Source of the DNA: Pseudomonadales bacterium
GTDB taxonomy: Bacteria > Pseudomonadota > Gammaproteobacteria > Pseudomonadales > Pseudohongiellaceae
Length of the DNA stretch: 33,132 bases
NCBI GenBank assembly: GCA_028279115.1
Contig: JANQSV010000109.1
Span: forward strand, 1 to 33,132
Direction of reading: 5' to 3'
Shown here: one piece after another, positions 16,978 through 24,319 of the stretch
Numbering within the stretch: position 1 is the stretch's first letter
Layout: every line of letters begins with the position of its first letter
Translations under genes and position numbers: made by a program
Notes under the pieces: model-generated
Told to the model about the DNA's origin: nothing
What the model saw: the letters and a program-made list of their open reading frames with translations, nothing else
Databases searched by the model: none

Positions 16978-17832
16978 ATGGGTATCACTCTTTCCTATCA
17001 TCGCTCTGACAAGGGCGATGGGCAATTTAACGAAGACACCTACGGAGCAACGAAAAGCATGGCTTGGCTATTGGATGGCGCGACGGGTCTCGACAGCTTA
17101 CTCATCGAAAACAGATCCGCTGCGAATTGGTTCGTCAATACCTTTTCCGATGTATTGAAAATACTGAGCAACGAACTGACAGATATCTCAAGCATGGATT
17201 TGCTAAGGCAAGTCTCTGACAAGGTGCGAGATCTTTATCAACAACAAATCAAAAATTGTCCCGCCGATACTTTGCCTCCTTCGAGCACCTTGGTTATGGT
17301 GAGAGAATTTGATGAAAAGATTGAGATTTGCGCACTCGGAGACTCTCGCGCAATCTTTGATCTCAAGGAAAGCGGGATCACAACATTCGGCTCCTCTCCA
17401 ATAGAGGATTTCGATAATGAAGTATTGCAAAAGCTGGAATCTCTACGACTCGAAGATCCAAACATTAGTCTACCCCTGGCTACTGAGCATCTGCATTCGG
17501 ACCTGATGACTATCCGGCAACGCAAGAACACTGCAAATGGTTATTGGGTTTTATGTCCAGTAGACAACCCATTTGATCATATGCAAGTCATTCAGCTAGA
17601 AAAAGATGAGATTGTTGGAGGTGAAATTCTTGTCGCAACTGATGGCTTTCTGAGATTGTCGGAAGTGTTCGGGCACTGCGACAATGGGCATCTTTTGCGC
17701 ATGAACGATAGTCAACTCGGCGCAACATTTGAAAAGTTGCGTCAATTGGAAAAAGGAGATCAATCCGCTATCCACTATCCACGTCTGAAGTGCTCTGACG
17801 ATGCGACATGCTTGAGAGTAGATATTCTCTAG
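16978..17832 (+). CDS. PP2C-family protein phosphatase
   Basis: 284 residues from ATG 16978; a GTG at 16909 would add 23 residues without family likeness or a ribosome site. PP2C motifs appear in order with their metal-binding acids: FNEDTYG near residue 15, WLLDGATG near 28, STLVMV and CALGDSRAIFD near 105-125, VATDGFLRL near 222, and SDDATCLRV at the end. It should remove phosphate from Ser/Thr of a protein in the cytoplasm; no membrane segment, kinase or sensor domain is attached. The DNA is AT-richer than the chitin genes to its left, like the LacI gene to its right. A perfect copy of the locus palindrome lies about 95 bp upstream, tying it to the chitinase and receptor. Its target is unknown and no partner kinase is in the window. 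Confidence 0.82.
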   Translation: MGITLSYHRSDKGDGQFNEDTYGATKSMAWLLDGATGLDSLLIENRSAANWFVNTFSDVLKILSNELTDISSMDLLRQVSDKVRDLYQQQIKNCPADTLPPSSTLVMVREFDEKIEICALGDSRAIFDLKESGITTFGSSPIEDFDNEVLQKLESLRLEDPNISLPLATEHLHSDLMTIRQRKNTANGYWVLCPVDNPFDHMQVIQLEKDEIVGGEILVATDGFLRLSEVFGHCDNGHLLRMNDSQLGATFEKLRQLEKGDQSAIHYPRLKCSDDATCLRVDIL

Positions 17833-17851
17833 TACGAATATTGTGTGAGCG

Positions 17852-18120
17852 CTATGGAAGCGCCGGCCAGAGGTTCGGCGGCGTCCACCGCCGTTCCCGG
17901 TGCGGAGCCGGCCGCAGTCCGTCGTGTTCGTCCAGGTCTTCGCATCCCGGCGTCAGTGCGCACACCCGCTGTCGGACCATCGCCCGGAGCGGATGTTGGC
18001 AACTGGCCTTGCGGCGCGAATCGGTCAGCGCCCGCACGACCCGGACGGTCAATCCGGCATCCGACCGACCTGACGCAAAAGCGACATGCCGCCGTCGGCG
18101 CTGACCGCGCTACCAGAAAA
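17852..18120 (-). pseudogene. IS1380-family transposase N-terminal fragment
   Basis: The minus strand reads FSGSAVSADGGMSLLRQVGR (from about 18119) and then, after a frameshift, ALTDSRRKASCQHPLRAMVR followed by QRVCALTPGCEDLDEHDGLR. This matches the start of IS1380-type DDE transposases (S-x-D-G-G-x-x-L-L-R-E-V ... H-S-x-x-x-L-x-R-Q-R-V-x-x-I-A-x-G-Y-E-D-x-N-D-x-D-x-L-R). Only about 85 of some 450 residues remain and no inverted ends are evident. It is much more GC-rich than the PP2C and LacI genes it separates, and it fills most of the 486-bp gap 17833-18318; the rest of that gap shows nothing. Confidence 0.65.
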
Positions 18121-18318
18121 ACCGATCTCCATAACGCGGCTCGACTTGGAAAACGAACGAACTCCGGGATACAATCCGCCATGAGCGGAGTGTCCTTGGA
18201 TATCAGCCCAAGCAACTTGAATTATATCGAAATACGGGTGCTCCGCCTGCCCCGTTCATGCGACATTCGGGTTAACTTGACGATGTTTGCCCAAGCAGAT
18301 TTTGGAGAAAGATGACTG

Positions 18319-19368
18319 ATGCGCCCAACAATTCGAGACGTTGCCAAGCTCGCCGGTGTGTCTGCAAAAACAGTCTCTAGAACCATCAATGATGAATCGA
18401 CTGTTCGCCCACAGACCAAAGAGAAGGTCAGAGCGGCAATCCAAGAGCTAAAGTTTCATCCAGATCTCTCGGCTCGCGATCTGCGCGGCAACACATCTTA
18501 TTCAATTGGTCTTGTTTATGCCAACCCAAATGCCAACTATGTCATAAGCTTACAGAAAGGTACACTAAAACGTTGCCGAGAAGTTGGCTACGGACTTCAG
18601 ATTTTCCCATTTGATACATCCGATATGGATGTTGAAATGCTTACCAATCTTCTGTCCAAGTCACGCTTGGCAGGTTTGGTTTTAGCCCCTCCGATGTCCG
18701 AAAACCGTGAATTGCGCGAAGCGCTAAACAAGCTGGATATTCCATTTGTTGGAATCATTTCAAGTACGACTGAAGAGGCCTTATCAGAAAATACTGTCGA
18801 AAAAGTCGTTGATATCGTACTTGAAGATGAAAAGGCGGCATTTGAGATTACAGAGCACTTGATCTCAATCGGTCATAGAAGGATCGCATTCCTGCCAGGA
18901 GATACATTGCATGGTTCAACTCGAGCTCGATTAAGAGGATACAGATCTTGTCTACAGAGTTTCGGCTTTGACGTACGATCTGAACTTATTCCCGACGGCG
19001 ACTACAGCTTTTCATCAGGTTTTAAGAGAGCTGGAACGCTGCTCGCAATATCTAACCCGCCGACAGCAATAATTGGCTGCAATGATGAGATCGCATGTGG
19101 AGCGCAAATGGCAGTCATCAGCCAAGGAGTAAGAGTTCCCAGCGACGTATCGATTGCGGGTTTCGAAGACAGCCCGTTCTCCAAACACACCTATCCGCAC
19201 ATAACGACGGCGCGCCAGCCAACAGAAGGGCTCGGTCACATGGCCGCTTCGGAACTCCTCAAACTGGTTCGGCCGACGAATGACCATAAAGCATCGCCCA
19301 AACGAGCCATCCGTCTCAAACCGGAGCTGATTATCAGAGGATCGACAAGTGTCAGATCAAAGCAGTAA
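18319..19368 (+). CDS. LacI-family transcriptional regulator of the chitin/GlcNAc locus
   Basis: 349 residues. The N-terminal helix-turn-helix reads TIRDVAKLAGVSAKTVSRTI with the hinge VRAAIQELKFHPDLSARDLRG, then a periplasmic-binding-protein-like sugar sensor with YSIGLVYANPNANYVISLQK, LISIGHRRIAFLPGD, AIIGCNDEIACGAQ and VPSDVSIAGFEDSPFSKHTYP, all canonical LacI/GalR segments. Ribosome site GGAG is at 18304-18307. It most likely binds the three 16-bp palindromes with central CG found at the chitinase, receptor and PP2C promoters, releasing them with a GlcNAc or chitobiose derivative (inference). No copy of the palindrome lies directly before this gene; it could be read from the PP2C promoter, although an IS remnant lies between. 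Confidence 0.9.
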   Translation: MRPTIRDVAKLAGVSAKTVSRTINDESTVRPQTKEKVRAAIQELKFHPDLSARDLRGNTSYSIGLVYANPNANYVISLQKGTLKRCREVGYGLQIFPFDTSDMDVEMLTNLLSKSRLAGLVLAPPMSENRELREALNKLDIPFVGIISSTTEEALSENTVEKVVDIVLEDEKAAFEITEHLISIGHRRIAFLPGDTLHGSTRARLRGYRSCLQSFGFDVRSELIPDGDYSFSSGFKRAGTLLAISNPPTAIIGCNDEIACGAQMAVISQGVRVPSDVSIAGFEDSPFSKHTYPHITTARQPTEGLGHMAASELLKLVRPTNDHKASPKRAIRLKPELIIRGSTSVRSKQ

Positions 19369-19574
19369 TATTCTCTTTTCACCGTCATATCGCTCCGCGG
19401 CGCGAAGCCATATCGACCCTCGCGCGGGAAGGCGGGGATTTCCTCTCTGATCCGAATAGCGCGCCTTGCGCGGGGAAGCGGTGTCGAACTGGCGTTTCGG
19501 GGCAATCCGCGACATAATCTCGCACCGCTTACCGGTCCATTTTCAGGCTAAGTTTACACTGGCAAATATCCTCA
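19369..19574. other. Right border of the chitin locus and serA leader
   Basis: About 200 bp without a gene. It is where GC content and gene style change from the LacI regulator to the serA operon. I see no tRNA, direct repeat or integrase that would define an attachment site, and no clear terminator. Confidence 0.4.
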
Positions 19575-20756
19575 ATGTACAAGATTCAGACTTTCAACTC
19601 GATCGCGGACAAGGGACTGAAGATATTTCCTGCCGACATCTACGAAGTTGGTGATTCTACTCCGAATCCTGACGCGATCCTGTTGCGCAGCCACAAGCTC
19701 GACCCAAAGGCCGTCAACGATGGGCTGCGCGCCGTGGCGCGCGCCGGCGCCGGCACCAACAACGTCCCCGTGTCCGCTTGCACCGAAGCGGGAGTCGTGG
19801 TCTTCAACACGCCGGGAGCCAACGCCAATGCCGTCAAGGAACTCGTGCTTTGCGGATTGCTGCTCGCATCCCGCGATATTCTGCAAGGCATCCGCTTTGT
19901 TGAGGAAAACAACAATCTCCGCGATCACGCCGAATACTCCAGCCTGATCGAACGGAACAAAAAGCAGTTCAAGGGCGCCGAAATAGCCGGCAAGACCTTG
20001 GGCGTGATCGGACTGGGCGCCATCGGTTCGCAGGTTGCCGAGATGGGAATCAGGTTGAACATGAAAGTGCTGGGCTACGATCCCGCGCTTTCGGTCGACG
20101 CTGTCCGGCGGCTCCCGAGGCAGATGGCGCGAATGGAAAGCCTTCAGGCTCTGGCGGCCAATTCGGATTTCGTCTCTCTGCACCTGCCGGTGCTCGACGC
20201 CACCCGGGGACTTATGAACGGAGAATTGTTCTCGGTAATGAAACCCGGCGCCTGCCTGCTCAATTTCGCCCGCGAGGAAATCGTCGACGCGGTCGCCTTG
20301 CGGCAGGCTCTCGATGCGGGCCGACTGGCAAAATACGTCAGCGACTTCCCCCGCCCCGACATGCTTGGCGGAAAGAACATGATCTTCATGCCGCACATCG
20401 GCGCCAGCACCAGGGAGGCGGAAGAGAATTGCGCGGTGATGGCGGTGAACCAGTTACGCGACTTTCTGGAAAACGGCAACATCCGGAATTCGGTGAATTT
20501 TCCCGATCTGTATCTCGATCCGGCGCCGAATGCATCGCCCGGCGCGAGATTGGCGGTTGCCAATCTGAACGTTCCGCGTATGCTCGGGCAGATCACGTCG
20601 ATTCTCGCCGACCAGAACATCAACGTGATTGACATGCTCAACAAGAGCCGGGACGATGTCGCCTACAACCTGATCGATCTCGAACACCCGGCTTCGAATT
20701 CGGCGCTGAACGCCATGCGCAACATCGAACACGTGATCAAGGTTACCGCCATCTAG
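19575..20756 (+). CDS. serA: D-3-phosphoglycerate dehydrogenase
   Basis: 393 residues, the short SerA form. It oxidises 3-phosphoglycerate to 3-phosphohydroxypyruvate, the first step of serine synthesis, in the cytoplasm with NAD. Substrate domain: RAGAGTNNVPV near residues 56-66 with the typical NTPGANANAVKELVL; Rossmann core GVIGLGAIGSQVAEMG near 140; catalytic Arg/Glu/His segments at LLNFAREEIVD and MPHIGASTREAEENCAVMA. A C-terminal ACT domain (about 318-393, starting LAVANLNVPRMLGQITSIL) is present, so serine feedback is possible. serC begins 11 bp downstream, forming an operon. ATG 19575 gives the family N-terminus although its ribosome site is poor. Confidence 0.95.
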   Translation: MYKIQTFNSIADKGLKIFPADIYEVGDSTPNPDAILLRSHKLDPKAVNDGLRAVARAGAGTNNVPVSACTEAGVVVFNTPGANANAVKELVLCGLLLASRDILQGIRFVEENNNLRDHAEYSSLIERNKKQFKGAEIAGKTLGVIGLGAIGSQVAEMGIRLNMKVLGYDPALSVDAVRRLPRQMARMESLQALAANSDFVSLHLPVLDATRGLMNGELFSVMKPGACLLNFAREEIVDAVALRQALDAGRLAKYVSDFPRPDMLGGKNMIFMPHIGASTREAEENCAVMAVNQLRDFLENGNIRNSVNFPDLYLDPAPNASPGARLAVANLNVPRMLGQITSILADQNINVIDMLNKSRDDVAYNLIDLEHPASNSALNAMRNIEHVIKVTAI

Positions 20757-20767
20757 GAATGCTGTTT

Positions 20768-21874
20768 ATGAACCCGGGCGCAATGACAAACCGCGTTTAC
20801 AATTTCGGCGCCGGGCCAGCAATGTTGCCCAGAGCCGTCATGCGGCGGGCGCGGGAGGAGTTTCTCGATCATCGCGGCATCGGCGCCTCGGTGATTGAAA
20901 TCAGTCATCGCTCGCGTGAATTCATGGATATCATCGAGGCCGCCGACACCCTTTTGCGCGAGCTGGGGGGAATTCCGGAAAACTATCGCAATCTGTTCGT
21001 GCATGGCGGCGCGCAGATGCAGTTTTCGGCCGTCCCGATGAATCTGATCGCCCGCAGGCCGCAACGGAAAGCCGCTTATGTGGTTTCGGGCAACTTCGCC
21101 AACATGGCGGCGAACGAAGCGGCGCGTTACGGCGAGATCGATACTTCCTGCAATAGCGCGGAGAGCAATTTCGACCGCGTTCCCGAGTTCGACGCGCATG
21201 CCGTAGACGCGGAATCCTCTTACATTCATATCACCAGCAACAATACGCTATACGGTACCCGCTGGAACGCGTTTCCCGATACCGGCGATATCCCTCTGGT
21301 CGCCGACATGACATCGGAATTGCTGTCGCGGGAAATGGATATTGATCGTTTCGGCTTGATTTTCGCTTCGCTGCAAAAAAACCTCGGACCTTCGGGTCTC
21401 GCCTTGGTGATCATCCGCGAAGACCTGCTTGATCACGCCATGCCGGAGACTCCGGGCCTGCTCAACTACCGGATCTGCGCCGACAAGTATTCGCTGGCCA
21501 ACACCATCAACACTTTTGCCGTCTACATGATGAAACTCGTGCTGGAATGGCTGCGGGACGAAGGCGGCGTCGAGGCAATGGAGCGGCGCAACGCGGACAA
21601 GGCCGAGATCCTTTACGAAGTGATCGACGGCAGCGATTTCTATGCCGGCAACGCATACGCGCCCCATCGTTCACATATGAACGTCACCTTCAATCTGGCG
21701 GAAAACGATCTGCTCGATACCTTCCTGCGCGAAGCGGAATCCAACGGACTTTACGCATTGAAGGGACATCGCAAGGTCGGCGGCGCCCGAGCGTCGATCT
21801 ATAACGCCATGCCGGTCGAAGGCTGCCGGGCGCTCGCCGATTTCATGCGGCATTTCGAGCGCCAGCGCGCCTGA
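20768..21874 (+). CDS. serC: Phosphoserine aminotransferase
   Basis: Second step of serine synthesis: transfers an amino group from glutamate to 3-phosphohydroxypyruvate (also used in the pyridoxal phosphate pathway). Family N-terminus RVYNFGAGPAMLP, then GASVIEISHRSREF, FVHGGAQMQFSAVPMNL, ADMTSELLSR and the PLP-binding lysine in ASLQKNLGPSG at about residue 204; C-terminal GHRKVGGARASIYNA. Starts at 20759, 20768 and 20783 are possible; AGGA overlapping the serA stop is best spaced for 20768. Protein length (368) is normal. The gene is followed 16 bp later by dinB in the same direction; serB is not in the window. Confidence 0.94.
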   Translation: MNPGAMTNRVYNFGAGPAMLPRAVMRRAREEFLDHRGIGASVIEISHRSREFMDIIEAADTLLRELGGIPENYRNLFVHGGAQMQFSAVPMNLIARRPQRKAAYVVSGNFANMAANEAARYGEIDTSCNSAESNFDRVPEFDAHAVDAESSYIHITSNNTLYGTRWNAFPDTGDIPLVADMTSELLSREMDIDRFGLIFASLQKNLGPSGLALVIIREDLLDHAMPETPGLLNYRICADKYSLANTINTFAVYMMKLVLEWLRDEGGVEAMERRNADKAEILYEVIDGSDFYAGNAYAPHRSHMNVTFNLAENDLLDTFLREAESNGLYALKGHRKVGGARASIYNAMPVEGCRALADFMRHFERQRA

Positions 21875-21890
21875 CCATTGCCGAGCGCCG

Positions 21891-22931
21891 ATGGCCATGT
21901 CCAAGGCGTGCCGCATCATTCATTGCGACTGCGACAGCTTTTACGCTTCGATCGAGGAGCGCGACAATCCCGCACTGACGGGCAAGCCTGTCGCGGTGGG
22001 AGGACTGCCCGAGCAACGCGGCGTGGTCGCCACCTGCAATTATGTGGCGCGCAAATTCGGCATCCATTCGGCCATGCCGTCCGCCACCGCGAGACGGCGT
22101 TGCGCCCAGCTCATCATCATCCGTCCGGACATGGAAAAATACCGCCAGGTCTCGCGTCAGGTACACGTGATTTTCCGGCGCCACACCGAAATCATCGAAC
22201 CTCTTTCGCTGGACGAGGCCTATCTCGATGTGGCCGACCGCGCGGAATTCGACGGCGACGCCGTCCGCATCGCCGAAGCCATACGGACGGCCGTGCGCAA
22301 GGAAATCGGCATCACCATCTCCGCCGGCATCGCACCGAACAAGTTGCTCGCCAAGATCGCCAGCGAATGCAACAAGCCCGACGGTCAATTCGTCGTCGAA
22401 GCGGATCAGGTGGCGAACTTCATCGCGCAACTGCCGGTTTCCCGGCTCCATGGCGTCGGCAAGGTCACCGCCGCGAAGCTGAGTCGCCTGGGCATCGAGA
22501 CCTGCGGCGAATTGCAAAGGCTTTCTCGTGAAGATCTGCGCGAACGCTTCGGTCGTTTCGGCCAGAGGCTGCACGAACAATGCCGCGGCATCGACAAGCG
22601 GCGGGTGGAAGTGGACCGGATTCGCAAATCGGTTAGCGTGGAAACGACGTATCCCAGGGATCTGCCCGATCTGACAGCGTGCCTCGAGGAATTGCCGGGA
22701 CTTGTCGAGCAATTGCGGCGGCGCGTGGAGCACATGCCGAAAACGCCGCAAATCAGCAAGCAGGTCGTCAAGATCAAGTTCCATGACTTCAGCCAGACTA
22801 CGGTGGAAATGCCATCGGACTCGCTGAACATGGAAAATTATCGCAACTTGTGCGAGACCGGCTTCCAGCGTGGAGACAAGCCAGTACGGCTGCTTGGCGT
22901 AGGCATCCGCCTGCCTGAACCGCAGCAGTAA
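21891..22931 (+). CDS. dinB: DNA polymerase IV (Y-family)
   Basis: 346 residues, family length. The palm motif IIHCDCDSFYASIE gives the first metal ligand at Asp13, and SLDEAYLDV gives Asp108-Glu109. GVVATCNYVARKFGIHSAMP is the conserved finger segment; a helix-hairpin-helix motif LHGVGKVTAAKL and the little-finger domain follow. The C-terminus is short, ending LLGVGIRLPEPQQ without a clear beta-clamp binding pentapeptide, so clamp binding may be weak or internal. Pol IV performs error-prone lesion bypass. Its place 16 bp behind serC suggests co-transcription with serine synthesis rather than a separate SOS promoter; I see no LexA box (CTG-N10-CAG) in the 16-bp gap. Confidence 0.94.
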   Translation: MAMSKACRIIHCDCDSFYASIEERDNPALTGKPVAVGGLPEQRGVVATCNYVARKFGIHSAMPSATARRRCAQLIIIRPDMEKYRQVSRQVHVIFRRHTEIIEPLSLDEAYLDVADRAEFDGDAVRIAEAIRTAVRKEIGITISAGIAPNKLLAKIASECNKPDGQFVVEADQVANFIAQLPVSRLHGVGKVTAAKLSRLGIETCGELQRLSREDLRERFGRFGQRLHEQCRGIDKRRVEVDRIRKSVSVETTYPRDLPDLTACLEELPGLVEQLRRRVEHMPKTPQISKQVVKIKFHDFSQTTVEMPSDSLNMENYRNLCETGFQRGDKPVRLLGVGIRLPEPQQ

Positions 22932-22956
22932 TGTGTGAATTCCGCCAAGTTGCGCA

Positions 22957-23150
22957 TGCCATCCCTAGCGCGAAATTATTGATTTCGTCAACGCCCGGTC
23001 TCGACATCCATGTCGAGCCGTTCGTCCAACCACCGAGCACAGCTCGGTGTCGCTCGGCCTGCGCATGAAGCTGCGCTTCATAAACGCTTGGCCTCGCCCC
23101 TCAAAAAGCTTTGCTTTTTGTCGGCTGCGCCGACCGGACCTCACCCCGCT
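22957..23150. repeat. Hairpin-chain repeat, copy 1
   Basis: A row of short palindromes: 23000-23017 (CTCGACAT/ATGTCGAG), 23033-23047 (CCGAGC/GCTCGG), 23065-23081 (ATGAAGC/GCTTCAT), 23102-23120 (CAAAAAGC/GCTTTTTG) and 23120-23134 (GTCGGC/GCCGAC). The same frame of sequence recurs at 24091-24235, and the ATGAAGC hairpin recurs in the elements at both window ends. It overlaps the 3' end of the DUF1244 gene. Confidence 0.8.
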
Positions 23151-23433
23151 GATGCTCCTCGAAAGCCTTCATCTGTTCGAGCGTGGCTTCGGTCTGATAT
23201 AGCTCTTTCCATTGCCGATAAGGCATGCCGTAGACCATTTCGCGGGCGGCTTCGTATTCTATGTCGAAACCCCGGGACTCGGCTTCCGCCTTGTACCATT
23301 TGGAAAGGCAATTGCGGCAGAAGCCGGCCAAGGTCATCAGTTCGATGTTCTGCAGATCCTTCCTGCCGCGCAAATGTATCACCAGACGCCTGAAAGTGGC
23401 GGCCTCGATTTCGAGTTGCTGTTGATCGTTCAT
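23101..23433 (-). CDS. DUF1244 family protein
   Basis: 110 residues starting at MNDQQQLEIE. DUF1244 features: FRRLVIHLRGRKDLQNIELM, the Cys-containing GFCRNCLSKWY and MVYGMPYRQWKELYQTEAT. Small cytoplasmic protein of unknown function. ATG 23433 overlaps the hpf stop as ATGA, so translation is coupled to hpf. The family-like part ends near EEHQRGE; the last 14 or so residues (VRSAQPTKSKAF) are read from the hairpin repeat, so the original stop was probably lost when the repeat inserted. An in-frame ATG at 23661 lies inside hpf and is not the start. Confidence 0.85.
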   Translation of the reverse strand: MNDQQQLEIEAATFRRLVIHLRGRKDLQNIELMTLAGFCRNCLSKWYKAEAESRGFDIEYEAAREMVYGMPYRQWKELYQTEATLEQMKAFEEHQRGEVRSAQPTKSKAF

Positions 23434-23756
23434 GCGCGATGGCTCTTGTCCACGGATTTCAATTGCCGTTCCGCGGCGTTGAATGCGTCCCTGATCGCGA
23501 CATAGAGATCTTCGTGGGCGTGATTGTCGTGTTGCTCCTGGTTCACCCTCACTTCCTTCTGCGGCGTATGAATTTCCAGACCCACCGAATACACCTTGCC
23601 CTTGTGCCTGTGATTGTGCGGCGAATCGAGCACTACCCGACCGCTGATAATTCGCTCGCAAAAGCGCTCAAGCTTGGTAATCCGCTTGCGGACGGCTTCC
23701 TGCAAGGCTTCGGTTTGATCGATATTGTGGAAATAAATCTGGAATTCATTGTTCAT
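23430..23756 (-). CDS. hpf: Ribosome hibernation-promoting factor (short form)
   Basis: 108 residues, the short HPF/YfiA (sigma-54 modulation) fold: FQIYFHNIDQTEALQEAVRK, then KLERFCERIISGRVVLD and VGLEIHTPQKEVRVNQEQ, ending in DLYVAIRDAFNAAERQLKS. It binds the 30S subunit in stationary phase and helps form inactive ribosomes. ATG 23756 starts the family domain; the frame is open up to 23924 but those 56 residues are not HPF-like. In many gammaproteobacteria hpf follows rpoN; no rpoN is seen here. It is paired with the DUF1244 gene through an ATGA overlap. Confidence 0.88.
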   Translation of the reverse strand: MNNEFQIYFHNIDQTEALQEAVRKRITKLERFCERIISGRVVLDSPHNHRHKGKVYSVGLEIHTPQKEVRVNQEQHDNHAHEDLYVAIRDAFNAAERQLKSVDKSHRA

Positions 23757-23952
23757 GAATCGCGCTCCCTGGTTGCTTGGGCGAAGGCGACCGGCGGCCG
23801 AAGCCATGCGGCGACCGTCGCGGGGTAAGAAATGTGTGGTTGCGGGATTGCCGTTTCCGGCGGAAAGGGCCAGCTTATCGAGCCCCGCGCCTGATCTTGC
23901 GGTGGGAAGAAAACTCAAACGCATCCCGGTTCCCTTGTGACTACGCTTTCAG

Positions 23953-23980
23953 CATATACCCTCAAGTTCACGCTGTGCAA
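23953..23980 (-). promoter_or_regulatory. Possible hpf promoter
   Basis: On the minus strand TTGCAC (23980-23975) and TATATG (23958-23953) are 16 bp apart, some 200 bp before the hpf ATG. It is a sigma-70-like match only; I saw no sigma-54 type GG-N10-GC element. Confidence 0.3.
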
Positions 23981-24024
23981 GTGAATTTAGACTCTGTGGC
24001 TTCGATCCGTCGCCGACCTTCCTT

Positions 24025-24066
24025 GCGTCATTCTGCGCGGAGCGCAGCGAAGTCGCAGAATGACGC
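24025..24066. repeat. Perfect 13-bp-stem hairpin
   Basis: GCGTCATTCTGCG at 24025-24037 pairs with CGCAGAATGACGC at 24054-24066. The ATTCTGCG core recurs near 26046 and 29171. Just before it, 23996-24013 carries the GTGGCTTCGATCCGTCGC piece also found at the outer side of both MITE-like elements. Confidence 0.75.
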
Positions 24067-24090
24067 TGGGGTTGTTGGCTTCGATCTAAT

Positions 24091-24235
24091 TTGCACATGC
24101 CATCCTTAGCGCGACTTCAGTTGCTTCGACTACGTCCAGTCTCGCCACCCATGGCGAGCCGTTCGGCCCTCAAGAAGCTGCGCTTCTTGTCGGCTGCGCC
24201 GACCAGGCCTCACCCTCGCACGCCCGCTGCACGCT
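24091..24235. repeat. Hairpin-chain repeat, copy 2
   Basis: Same arrangement as 22957-23150: CATGCCATCC start, then palindromes at 24141-24158 (CTCGCCA/TGGCGAG), 24171-24189 (CAAGAAGC/GCTTCTTG) and 24189-24203 (GTCGGC/GCCGAC). Two hairpins of copy 1 are missing. Stem bases differ from copy 1 mostly in complementary pairs. With 24025-24066 it accounts for most of the 563-bp gene-free stretch 23757-24319. Confidence 0.8.
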
Positions 24236-24319
24236 CCCATCGCGACAGCGGCTCACGCAGTGCGCGCCGAAAGGGTCGTCAGTTTGTGTCAGAATGCGCT
24301 TTTTCGATAGGAGAACGAG

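Noticed and set aside
22957-23150. CRISPR array
   Set aside because: The repeated units are palindromes of different sequence with no constant direct repeat or regular spacers, and no cas gene is present.
23757-23924. 56-residue N-terminal extension of HPF
   Set aside because: The extension has no HPF likeness and ATG 23756 begins exactly at the family domain.
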